A DNA stretch of 8,699 bases from DAOTZS01 sp034434335 (GCA_034434335.1 DAOTZS010000107.1:1-8699); one strand, 5' to 3'; counted from the stretch's first letter, positions 1-5,899 are shown. Numbers and translations are program-made. The notes: generated from the letters alone by a model not told the origin.

Positions 1-9
1 CCCAAGTGT

Positions 10-48
10 GGGGGTTTCTGGGGCGGCTTCGCCGCCCCAGAAACCCCC
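10..48. terminator. Strong perfect hairpin, likely terminator of an upstream gene or dispersed palindromic repeat
   Basis: An 18-bp perfect inverted repeat (arms 10-27 and 31-48, left arm GGGGGTTTCTGGGGCGGC) is separated by a 3-nt TTC loop. On the + strand it is followed only by CCTTAAT-like sequence, not a proper T-tract. It would therefore be an atypical intrinsic terminator for a gene ending left of the window. The symmetry works equally well on both strands. A dispersed palindromic element is the main alternative. Confidence 0.55.
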
Positions 49-64
49 TTAATGCCGATCTCCC

Positions 65-98
65 CGCCCCCTGATAGGGGGCGTCCCGCTGCGCGGGA
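65..98. repeat. Two further tandem hairpins
   Basis: Two adjacent perfect inverted repeats follow the large hairpin. The first has arms CGCCCCCT (65-72) and AGGGGGCG (76-83) with loop GAT. The second has arms TCCCGC (84-89) and GCGGGA (93-98) with loop TGC. There is no spacer between them. Neither is followed by a T-tract. They may be part of a compound terminator or a structured repeat together with the hairpin at 10-48. No coding frame explains them. Confidence 0.5.
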
Positions 99-136
99 GG
101 CAAGCACGGGCCGGGGGTGGGGGTCAATCCGAAAAG

Positions 137-165
137 TGTAGAATCCAGCTTTACAAAGCTATAGT
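137..165 (+). promoter_or_regulatory. Weak candidate sigma-70-type promoter for the small membrane protein/phosphatase pair
   Basis: TATAGT at 160-165 matches five of six bases of the -10 consensus. TGTAGA at 137-142, 17 bases upstream, matches the -35 consensus at only three of six. Transcription would start near 172, giving a leader of about 40 nt that keeps the GAGGAG Shine-Dalgarno at 201-206. The 14-base near-palindrome at 147-160 (arms AGCTTT/AAAGCT) sits between the two boxes and touches the -10, so it could be an operator. This is inference from sequence pattern only. Confidence 0.3.
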
Positions 166-212
166 TACGGTCGTCGTTCTTGTCTTTCATCGTATACTTC
201 GAGGAGTGGCAA

Positions 213-464
213 ATGCTCATGAGGCAAAGCAGATCGTGGTTTGGCCGGCTGCGCGGGCCGGTGCGGATCGGGTTGGTATGCGCGGGGCTGGGCATCTTGC
301 TGGCCGTGATCGGCATCCTGCGCGGAACGGTGCCGGCCAACCCCCTTTCTATCTTCCTTGCCCTGCTCATCTCCGGTGGAAGCTGGGGCATAGTGAGCTG
401 GGCCATCGCCACCGCAGCCGCCGATGTGGCCGAGGAGACGGCGCAGGGAGAGGGCGATGAGTGA
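213..464 (+). CDS. Small two-helix membrane protein of unknown function
   Basis: This 83-residue protein is not one I recognise. It has a basic N-terminus (Arg4, Arg7, Arg12, Arg14, Arg18), a hydrophobic segment at about residues 19-36, a short Pro/Asn turn, a second hydrophobic segment at about 46-69, and an acidic tail rich in Glu/Asp. That predicts a small inner-membrane hairpin with both ends in the cytoplasm. The ATG at 213 is chosen because GAGGAG lies at 201-206, six bases upstream. The frame also runs back to a TTG at 180, but that start has no such site. Its last codons overlap the start of the phosphatase gene by eight bases (457-464), so the two are probably translationally coupled. 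A role linked to the phosphatase is guesswork. Confidence 0.7.
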   Translation: MLMRQSRSWFGRLRGPVRIGLVCAGLGILLAVIGILRGTVPANPLSIFLALLISGGSWGIVSWAIATAAADVAEETAQGEGDE

Positions 465-1263
465 CCTGACGGCGTTGCGGGCTCTGCGCGGCTTCATCTT
501 CGACATGGACGGCGTCATCTATCGGGGCCGGCAAGTGCTGCCGGGCGCGGCGGAACTGGTGACAAACCTGCGCCGGGCTGGCGTGCCGTTCCTCTTCCTG
601 ACCAACAACTCCACCACGCCCCCCACGGCGGTGGCCGAACGGCTAATCGGCATGGGCATCCCTGTTGACCCTGCTGAAATCCTGACCTCAGCCGAGGCCA
701 CTGCTGAGATGTTGGCTTCCGAGATGCCGGGCTGCCGCGTGCTGGTGGTGGGTGAACAGGGCATCCAGGAGGCATTGCTGGCCGCCGGGCTGAGCATTGT
801 CTCCGCTCACCAGGATGCCGACGCCGTGGTGGTTGGCCTCGACCGCCAATGCACCTATGCCAAGCTGCGCGAGGCGGCTTTGGCCATCCGCCGGGGAGCC
901 AGGTTCGTGGCCACCAACCCCGATCGCAGCTTCCCCACCGAAGAGGGATTGGTGCCTGGCGCCGGCGCGCTGGTGGCCGCGCTGGAGCTGGCCACCGACG
1001 TTAAGGCCCAAGTGATCGGCAAGCCAGAACCTGCTTTCTTCCTCCACGCCTTGCGCCGGCTTGGCACACCTCCCCCTCAAACGGCCGTGGTCGGCGATCG
1101 GCCCGAGACCGATATCCTGGGTGGCCAACAGGCCGGCTTGCGCACGATCGCCGTCCTCACCGGCACCGGCACGCGCGCCCAATTCGCTGCCATGCACCCC
1201 CCGCCCGACTGGGTGTTCAACAACCTGGTAGAGCTGAACCAGGCCTACTTCGGCACCCCCTGA
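457..1263 (+). CDS. HAD superfamily (subfamily IIA) phosphatase, NagD/phosphoglycolate-phosphatase-like
   Basis: This 268-residue cytoplasmic hydrolase has all four HAD motifs. Motif I is FDMDG, with nucleophile Asp16 and acid/base Asp18. Motif II is LTNNS with Thr49. The motif III lysine is Lys189 in IGKPEP. Motif IV is VGDRPETD with Asp214 and Asp219 for Mg2+ binding. The cap between motifs II and III and the overall length fit subfamily IIA (NagD, AraL, p-nitrophenyl/phosphoglycolate phosphatases), which dephosphorylate small phosphometabolites. The exact substrate cannot be read from the sequence. The ATG at 457 follows GGGAG at 446-450 and overlaps the stop of the preceding small membrane gene. 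A longer in-frame reading from 424 lacks a good ribosome binding site and would add only an Arg-rich stretch. A hairpin just downstream probably ends the transcript. Confidence 0.92.
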   Translation: MSDLTALRALRGFIFDMDGVIYRGRQVLPGAAELVTNLRRAGVPFLFLTNNSTTPPTAVAERLIGMGIPVDPAEILTSAEATAEMLASEMPGCRVLVVGEQGIQEALLAAGLSIVSAHQDADAVVVGLDRQCTYAKLREAALAIRRGARFVATNPDRSFPTEEGLVPGAGALVAALELATDVKAQVIGKPEPAFFLHALRRLGTPPPQTAVVGDRPETDILGGQQAGLRTIAVLTGTGTRAQFAAMHPPPDWVFNNLVELNQAYFGTP

Positions 1264-1278
1264 GCGCCGGCGATAGAT

Positions 1279-1307
1279 GGAGATGGCCCAGGTTGGGCAT
1301 CATCTCC
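1279..1307 (+). terminator. Hairpin downstream of the phosphatase gene
   Basis: Sixteen bases after the phosphatase stop, GGAGATG (1279-1285) pairs with CATCTCC (1301-1307), and GCCCA (1286-1290) pairs with TGGGC (1294-1298). The loop is GGT and there is a two-base AT bulge. That gives 12 base pairs in the right place for transcription termination. No T-run follows, so termination strength is uncertain. Confidence 0.45.
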
Positions 1308-1427
1308 TGTGTGGCACCTAAGGGTGCGGGCGCGAAATGAGGAGAAGCGGGAAAGAGGGGTGAATGGAAAAAGTGGCTGCCGTCGCCGCGGCATCAATCC
1401 GATGAGTTCTGATCGTATCCCAGCCTC

Positions 1428-1460
1428 CGCTTTCCCCGGCCGGCCAGGCCGGGGAAAGCG
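1428..1460. terminator. Bidirectional hairpin terminator between convergent genes
   Basis: This is a 14-bp perfect stem (arm CGCTTTCCCCGGCC at 1428-1441, complement at 1447-1460) with a five-base loop. It lies nine bases beyond the stop of the minus-strand isomerase gene and downstream of the + strand phosphatase. It is therefore well placed to end the rpsF-ssb-rpsR-isomerase transcript and to block read-through from the left. Neither side carries a clear T-tract. Confidence 0.6.
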
Positions 1461-1469
1461 GGTTCGCCA

Positions 1470-2675
1470 CTATCGCGGCAGCGCCGCTGGCGTAGGCGGG
1501 ACCTTATCCAGAGACCAGTTGCGCTCGATCTTGGCCTGGCTGCGCACCTGGCTCAGCCAGGCGTTGAAAGCTTCGTACTTCCTCTGCAACAGGGTGAACT
1601 CGTCCAGCGGCCGGGCCGGGTCGCGCTCTTCTACCTTGATCAGATGGTAACCGTAGACAGTCTTCACCGGCTCGCTCACCTGGCCAGGCTGTAAGGCAAA
1701 GGCGGCCTCCTCGAACTCGGGCACCATCTGCCCCCGGCCAAACCACCCCAGGTCTCCCCCCTTCTCGGCTGAGTAGGTATCATCAGAATAGGTGCGGGCC
1801 AGCTCGGCGAAGTCTTCGCCGGCATCCAGCTTTTGCTTCACCTCGGTGATGCGGGCCAGGGCCTGGGCCTCATCGCGCGGCTCTGGCGTTGGCTGCGGAG
1901 AGGGATTGGGTGTGGGCGTGGGTTCCCCTTCGGGCAAGGGGGTGGGAGTGGGCAACGGTTCCTGGATGCGTACCAGGATATGCCTGGCCCGCACCTGCTC
2001 CTCGGTAGTGGGTACCTCAGCCGTGACCACGTCGTACAGCTTCTGGCGCAGCAGGTCTGCCTCAATCAGGGCCCTGAAGTCAGCCTCGGACATACCTGTG
2101 GCCTGGTTCAGGCGCTGCAGGTAGTTCTTGAGCGCCTCCTGATAGGCAGCCAGGCTGACCAGGGTGGCAGTCGGCCGGGGGGTGGGAAGCGGGGTCGGGG
2201 TGAACTCGCCTCCAGGGGTCGCTGTGGGTGGAGGTGTGGATGTGGGCGCCGGGGTCGGCGGGACCCGCAGATAGCCGAACACTTTTTCCACCGCCTCAGT
2301 CACCTCATCGGGGCTGACAACAATGCCGCGTTTCCGGGCCTCTTCGCGCAGCAACTGCTCATCAATCATCTGATCCAACACGTCAAGGCTGGTGCCTTGC
2401 GGGTCGGTAACCGGCTGGCCAGACTGGAACCAGTTGAAAAGGACGCGCTTGCGATAGTCCTGCAAGGTGATGGCAGCCCCATTGACAATGGCCACCGGCT
2501 GCCGCGGCTTGATGACCAGTTCCTGGATAAGCCCGGCGCCGATCAAGATCACCAACAGGAGCCCCACCCCGATCAGGCCAATGATCACCCGACGGTTCTG
2601 CTCGGCATCGCGCCGGCGGCGGGCCGTCTCCTTGCGCGTCTCTACATGGGCGCGCGGCTGCCTCTGCTTTGCCAT
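1470..2675 (-). CDS. Membrane-anchored parvulin-type peptidyl-prolyl cis-trans isomerase (SurA/PrsA-like foldase)
   Basis: This 401-residue protein should help fold exported proteins outside the cytoplasmic membrane. The order is: Lys/Arg-rich cytoplasmic head (1-29), one hydrophobic anchor (about 30-50), a SurA-type N-terminal chaperone region (about 60-135, including MIDEQLLREEARKRGI), a first Pro/Thr linker (about 139-170), a helical region (175-220), then a parvulin domain (about 228-349). The parvulin domain starts with RARHILV and includes the FAELARTYSDD, GGDLGWFGRG and YGYHLIKVEE motifs. A second Pro/Thr-rich stretch (about 239-267) interrupts the parvulin domain after its first strand. 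There is no lipobox Cys. The ATG at 2675 follows a GAGGAG Shine-Dalgarno. It starts 22 bases after the rpsR stop and is the last gene of that operon. Confidence 0.9.
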   Translation of the reverse strand: MAKQRQPRAHVETRKETARRRRDAEQNRRVIIGLIGVGLLLVILIGAGLIQELVIKPRQPVAIVNGAAITLQDYRKRVLFNWFQSGQPVTDPQGTSLDVLDQMIDEQLLREEARKRGIVVSPDEVTEAVEKVFGYLRVPPTPAPTSTPPPTATPGGEFTPTPLPTPRPTATLVSLAAYQEALKNYLQRLNQATGMSEADFRALIEADLLRQKLYDVVTAEVPTTEEQVRARHILVRIQEPLPTPTPLPEGEPTPTPNPSPQPTPEPRDEAQALARITEVKQKLDAGEDFAELARTYSDDTYSAEKGGDLGWFGRGQMVPEFEEAAFALQPGQVSEPVKTVYGYHLIKVEERDPARPLDEFTLLQRKYEAFNAWLSQVRSQAKIERNWSLDKVPPTPAALPR

Positions 2676-2697
2676 GGCTGCTCCTCAGGCCAACCGC

Positions 2698-2994
2698 TCA
2701 GCCGTAGCGGCGGATCTGCTCTGCGGTGAAGGGCAGCAACGCCAGGTGACGGGCCCGCTTGATAGCCACCGTCAGGCGCCGCTGATGACGCGCACAGGTG
2801 CCGGTCCTGCGCCGTGATAGGATCTGCCCCTGGTCAGACATGAAGCGCCGCAGAGTGTCAGGGTCCTTGTAGTCTATGTTCTCGACATGGTCCACACAGA
2901 ACGCGCAGATGCGCCGGCCCCGGAACTGGGCCCGGGCCCGGCTCTTGGCGGCCTTGGTTTCGCCGGCCGCACGCGCTTCTCTTTCATCTACCAT
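2698..2994 (-). CDS. rpsR: 30S ribosomal protein bS18
   Basis: This 98-residue protein binds S6 and 16S rRNA in the platform of the small subunit. Hallmark stretches are CAFCVDH, the YKDPDTLRRFMSDQGQIL core, SRRRTGTCARHQRR and the C-terminal IKRARHLALLPF. Cys30, Cys33, Cys67 and His70 form a Cys-X2-Cys plus Cys-X2-His set, so this is the zinc-binding ('C+') type of S18 rather than the cysteine-free paralogue. The N-terminus (about 25 residues) is basic and disordered. The ATG at 2994 follows AGGAG about ten bases upstream. The gene lies 22 bases after ssb and 22 bases before the isomerase gene, in one operon. Confidence 0.97.
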   Translation of the reverse strand: MVDEREARAAGETKAAKSRARAQFRGRRICAFCVDHVENIDYKDPDTLRRFMSDQGQILSRRRTGTCARHQRRLTVAIKRARHLALLPFTAEQIRRYG

Positions 2995-3016
2995 TTTGCA
3001 TTATCTCCTGATCAGC

Positions 3017-3400
3017 TCAGAAATCAAGCTCCTCGTCGAAGCTCACCTCTTCCGGCTCAACTCCTGGCCGGCTGTCGAGGATCACCATCTCATTGGCCAC
3101 TACTTCGGTGCGCGAATGGCGCCGCCCCTCTGGGTCATCCCAGCTTCGTGTCTGCAAGCGCCCCTCGATATATACGCGCGAGCCCTTACGTAGATATTGG
3201 TTGCACACTTCAGCCAGGCTGCCCCAGGTCACCACGTTGAACCATTCGGTTGCCTCGCGCTTCTCGCCATTACTGGTAGTCCACCCCCGGCTCACCGCCA
3301 CGCTGAAAGCGGTAACCGGTTTGCCACTAGGCGTGTAGCGCATCTCGGGATCACGGCCCAAGTTGCCGATAATCATGACCTTATTCAAACCTCTCGCCAT
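3017..3400 (-). CDS. ssb: Single-stranded DNA-binding protein
   Basis: This 127-residue protein coats single-stranded DNA during replication, repair and recombination. The OB-fold (about 1-109) shows LNKVMIIGNLGRDPEMRYTPSG, then VTAFSVAVSR, TEWFNVVTWG and YLRKGSRVYIEGRLQTRSW. Trp40, Trp53, Trp59 and Trp87 are candidates for base stacking. The tail after the OB-fold is only about 18 residues, with no Gly/Gln-rich linker. It ends in the acidic tip DEELDF rather than the classic DDDIPF, with the terminal Phe kept but the Pro lost. The ATG at 3400 follows GGGGGAGG. It sits between rpsF (49-base gap) and rpsR (22-base gap), the standard arrangement. Confidence 0.97.
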   Translation of the reverse strand: MARGLNKVMIIGNLGRDPEMRYTPSGKPVTAFSVAVSRGWTTSNGEKREATEWFNVVTWGSLAEVCNQYLRKGSRVYIEGRLQTRSWDDPEGRRHSRTEVVANEMVILDSRPGVEPEEVSFDEELDF

Positions 3401-3449
3401 GACGCGCGCCTCCCCCAGAACGATCTCTCAAGACAGCAATCACCCCGGC

Positions 3450-3746
3450 TTAATCGAGACGCACGACCAGGTGGCGCATGATCTGCTCATCCAGGCGCAG
3501 GTTGCGTTCCAGCTCGCGTGTGGCACTGGGAGCCAGTTGCAGATCGTACTTGATGTAGATCCCTTCGGTCTGCTTGCGAATAGGATACGCCAGCCGGCGC
3601 CGCCCCCAGACATTGGTGCCGATCAACGTGCCGTTGCCGGCCGCAATCCAGGCTGCCACGCGGTCGTTAAGGGCTGATATACCTTCCTCATCCAGGTTGG
3701 GGTTGACAACCACCATCAGCTCGTAGTTGCGCACGGTATCTGCCAT
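3450..3746 (-). CDS. rpsF: 30S ribosomal protein bS6
   Basis: This 98-residue protein partners with S18 on 16S rRNA. Hallmarks are the first strand NYELMVVVNPNLDE, the WGRRRLAYPI segment, GIYIKYDLQLAP, and the ending LRLDEQIMRHLVVRLD. Length matches the family. The ATG at 3746 is chosen although the frame stays open upstream to 3920. S6 proteins begin at this point, and a full AAAGGAGG Shine-Dalgarno lies at 3759-3766 on the minus strand, 12 bases ahead. An in-frame TTG at 3755 is too close to that site. It is the first gene of the rpsF-ssb-rpsR-isomerase operon. Confidence 0.96.
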   Translation of the reverse strand: MADTVRNYELMVVVNPNLDEEGISALNDRVAAWIAAGNGTLIGTNVWGRRRLAYPIRKQTEGIYIKYDLQLAPSATRELERNLRLDEQIMRHLVVRLD

Positions 3747-3913
3747 GCCGCGCAAATGCCTCCTTTCTATGGATTTCCCACTCACCCGTCCCAGGCCTGC
3801 CCCTGTGGACAAGAGGGATAAGCCGGGAAAGGTATGGGATGGCCGCCAGTCAACGGGGCTGGGAACCCCGGGCCGGGGGCAGAAAGAACGAGGGCGTGAG
3901 CCCTCGCGCGGAT
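3747..3913 (-). promoter_or_regulatory. Structured 5' leader of the rpsF operon, candidate autoregulatory element
   Basis: About 165 nt lie between the predicted transcription start and the rpsF ATG. Near the 5' end is a 7-bp hairpin (CGAGGGC, 3889-3895 with 3900-3906, 4-nt loop). Farther down, a pyrimidine segment read on the minus strand at 3832-3825 (CCTTTCCC) can pair in two mutually exclusive ways: TTTCCC with GGGAAA at 3779-3774, or CCTTTC with GAAAGG at 3767-3762, which covers part of the Shine-Dalgarno. In many bacteria rpsF leaders are bound by the S6:S18 complex for feedback control. I cannot confirm the known motif here by eye. Confidence 0.4.
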
Positions 3914-3919
3914 GCGCCA

Positions 3920-3948
3920 CTTATACCACAGTTGAGGGGTTTTCGCAA
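3920..3948 (-). promoter_or_regulatory. Promoter of the rpsF-ssb-rpsR-isomerase operon
   Basis: Reading the minus strand, a -35 box TTGCGA (3948-3943) and a -10 box TATAAG (3925-3920) are spaced exactly 17 bases apart. A TGG precedes the -10 and gives an extended -10 element. Transcription would start near 3913. This is the best promoter match in the window, and it lies in the short gap between the permease stop (3999) and rpsF. Confidence 0.7.
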
Positions 3949-3998
3949 AAAGGTAGCCCCTGTTGCTCAGAGCTGTTCGGATACAGAAGCGGGCCCTT

Positions 3999-4979
3999 TT
4001 ACCCCCGCGCCCGGGGCTGCAATATGTCGCTCAGCGCATCGCCCAGCAGGGTTACCCCCAGCACTGTCAGGGTGATGGCCAGGCCGGGCACGACGCTGGC
4101 CCAGGGCGCGGCCGCCAGATAGCCCCGGCCTTCGTAAAGCATCAGCCCCCACTCGGCCTGCGGAGGAGGGGCACCCAGGCCCAGAAACCCGAGCCCCGCC
4201 ACATGGAGGACGGCCCAGCCCATATCCAGGGTTGCCAGGGCCAGCACCGGCCCTACCACCCCCGGCAGCAGATGGCGTACGAGGATGCGGACAGTGGTCG
4301 CACCAATGGCGTAAGCTGCTTCGACGTATGCCGCGTTGCGCAGGCTCAGAGTAATGCTGCGCACCAGTCGGGCATAGTTGGGGATGCCAGCAAAACCCAC
4401 AGCCATGGCCAGGGTGCGCAGCCCCGGGCCCAAGAGCGCTACCACCAGCAGGGCCAGCAGCAAGGCCGGGAATGCCAGCCAAAGATCAATCAGTGCCACC
4501 CAGGCCTGAGCAGCCCAGCCCCGGCTGTAACCGGCCAGCAATCCGATCACTGTGCCCAGGCTCAGGGCCAGGGCCACCGCCGCGCCGGCCACAGCCAGGG
4601 TAGCCCTGGCGCCGTACAATAGCCGGCTGAGGAGGTCGCGGCCGTAGAAATCGGTGCCCAGCGGGTGAAGCAGGGTTGGTGCCTGCAGTTGTGCGGCCAG
4701 GTCTATCTGATCCGGGGGGAAACCCGCTAGCTGCGGGGCACATGCCCCACCCATCGCTGCCAGGAGCAGGACTACCAGGCCCAACCAGGCGGCTGGCCGG
4801 CGCAGCAGACGGGAAACCAGTGCACGGGCCGGGCCAACATGGGTTGGTATGGGGGCCAGGGATACGGGAGCCGGCCTGGCCCGGCCCTGCACCCCACCAT
4901 AGAGGGACTGCTCCTCTCGATACGGAACAGGCCGGCCCGGAACTTCCTGCCAAGAGGGGGAAAGGCGCCTGCTGCTCAT
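3999..4979 (-). CDS. ABC transporter permease, DppC/OppC/NikC family
   Basis: This is the second permease subunit (326 residues) of a peptide/nickel-type ABC importer in the cytoplasmic membrane. A Pro/Arg-rich cytoplasmic N-terminus (about 1-62) precedes the first helix (about 63-80). Then comes the family signature HPLGTDFYGRDLLSRLLYGAR (about 105-125). Further helices follow, with an EAA loop contacting the ATPase at EAAYAIGATTVRILVRHLLP (220-239) and the late signature GLGFLGLGAPPPQAEWG (262-278). The ATG at 4979 overlaps the stop of the partner permease in an ATGA arrangement, which favours it over an in-frame GTG at 5006. No ATPase or binding-protein gene follows, so the substrate (dipeptide, oligopeptide, nickel or other) cannot be assigned. 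The N-terminus is longer than usual. Confidence 0.9.
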   Translation of the reverse strand: MSSRRLSPSWQEVPGRPVPYREEQSLYGGVQGRARPAPVSLAPIPTHVGPARALVSRLLRRPAAWLGLVVLLLAAMGGACAPQLAGFPPDQIDLAAQLQAPTLLHPLGTDFYGRDLLSRLLYGARATLAVAGAAVALALSLGTVIGLLAGYSRGWAAQAWVALIDLWLAFPALLLALLVVALLGPGLRTLAMAVGFAGIPNYARLVRSITLSLRNAAYVEAAYAIGATTVRILVRHLLPGVVGPVLALATLDMGWAVLHVAGLGFLGLGAPPPQAEWGLMLYEGRGYLAAAPWASVVPGLAITLTVLGVTLLGDALSDILQPRARG

Positions 4980-5899
4980 TGCCACCCTATCTGAGGATTG
5001 ACCCACGCCGAGATCAAGTCCACACCCAGGTTAACCAGGACATATCCCCCGGCGATCACCAGGGCAACCCCCTGCACCACCGGCAAATCGCGCCATAAGA
5101 TGGCATCAACCAGAAGTCGGCCCAGGCCCGGCCGGCTGAACACGCTCTCCGTCACCACAGTGCCGCCGAGGAGAAAACCCAATTGCAGGCCAGACAGAGC
5201 CAGGACCGGCGCCAGAGCATTGCGCGCCGCATGGCGCACCAACACCTGGCGAGGGTGGAGCCCCTTAGCCCGGGCAGCCGTGATATAGGGTTGAGACAAG
5301 ACTTCGAGGAGCGTGGCCCGCGTCAGGCGGGCGATGGGGCCGGCCGAGGCATAGCCCAGAACCAGCGAGGGCAGTACGAGGGAACGCCACCCCTCAGCTC
5401 CTGCGGAGGGGAGCCAACCAAGCCGCACGCTGAAAAGCCAGATCAACAGCAGGCCCGACCAAAACACTGGCACCGTGGCTCCCACCACCGCCGAGGCCAT
5501 GGCCAGGCGGTCAAGCCAGCCGGCCGGTCGCAGGGCAGATAGCACGCCCAAGGGCAGGCCCAGAAGCGCCGCCCAAATAAGGGCTGCCAGTGCCAGTTGC
5601 ACTGTATAGGGCAGGTTGGCGGCGATCAGCTCGGAGACGGGCTGGCTGTAGAACAGGGAGCGGCCCAGGTCACCCCGGGCCAGATGAAATAGCCAGTTCA
5701 GGTATTGGACCGGCAGCGGCAGGTTGAGGCCAAGCTGGCCGCGCAGGGCCGCGATCGCCTCCGGTGAGGCCCCAGACTGGGCCAGCAAGGTAGCTGCGGG
5801 GTCGCCCGGGAGCAGGTGCAGCAAGGCAAACACCAGGGTAGCCACCCCCCACAGGGTCAAGACGGCACCCACCCCACGGCGATAAAGGTAAGTCAGCAT
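4976..5899 (-). CDS. ABC transporter permease, DppB/OppB/NikB family
   Basis: This first permease subunit (307 residues) forms the channel together with the downstream DppC-like protein. Visible signatures are the N-terminal helix ending in LPGDPA (30-35), GDLGRSLFYSQPV (76-88), the EAA loop YITAARAKGLHPRQVLVRH (205-223) and ESVFSRPGLGRLLVDAI (251-267). Six hydrophobic segments fit the family. The ATG at 5899 is preferred because a GAGGTGA Shine-Dalgarno lies about ten bases upstream. The alternative GTG at 5929 would place that site inside the gene. The stop overlaps the next gene by four bases, so the pair is translationally coupled. A -10 TATAAT lies just upstream. Confidence 0.92.
   Translation of the reverse strand: MLTYLYRRGVGAVLTLWGVATLVFALLHLLPGDPAATLLAQSGASPEAIAALRGQLGLNLPLPVQYLNWLFHLARGDLGRSLFYSQPVSELIAANLPYTVQLALAALIWAALLGLPLGVLSALRPAGWLDRLAMASAVVGATVPVFWSGLLLIWLFSVRLGWLPSAGAEGWRSLVLPSLVLGYASAGPIARLTRATLLEVLSQPYITAARAKGLHPRQVLVRHAARNALAPVLALSGLQLGFLLGGTVVTESVFSRPGLGRLLVDAILWRDLPVVQGVALVIAGGYVLVNLGVDLISAWVNPQIGWQ

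Noticed and set aside
193..198. TATACT as a -10 box for the small membrane gene
   Set aside because: Transcription would start at about 205, removing the strong GAGGAG ribosome binding site.
2161..2260. Pro/Thr codon tracts as a DNA tandem repeat or CRISPR-like array
   Set aside because: The periodicity is that of low-complexity Pro-Thr codons in frame. There are no conserved repeat units with unique spacers.
1833..2729. Long + strand open frame of 298 codons opposite the isomerase gene
   Set aside because: It is an antisense shadow. The minus-strand reading has conserved domains, an operon context and a good start.
3747..3920. 58-residue N-terminal extension of rpsF
   Set aside because: The frame is open only because the region is GC-rich. 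S6 proteins start at the ATG at 3746 and a perfect Shine-Dalgarno lies within this stretch.
3963..3998. Rho-independent terminator after the DppC-like gene
   Set aside because: On the minus strand a 5-bp stem with one G-U pair precedes TTTTT near 3950, but it is weak and the T-run belongs to the -35 region of the rpsF promoter.
3963..4622. Long + strand open frame of 219 codons opposite the DppC-like gene
   Set aside because: Its Gln/Gly/His-rich translation is the antisense shadow of a membrane-protein gene with clear family motifs; no ribosome binding site.
4979..5006. GTG start at 5006 for the DppC-like permease
   Set aside because: The ATG at 4979 overlaps the upstream stop as ATGA, the normal coupled arrangement for such permease pairs.
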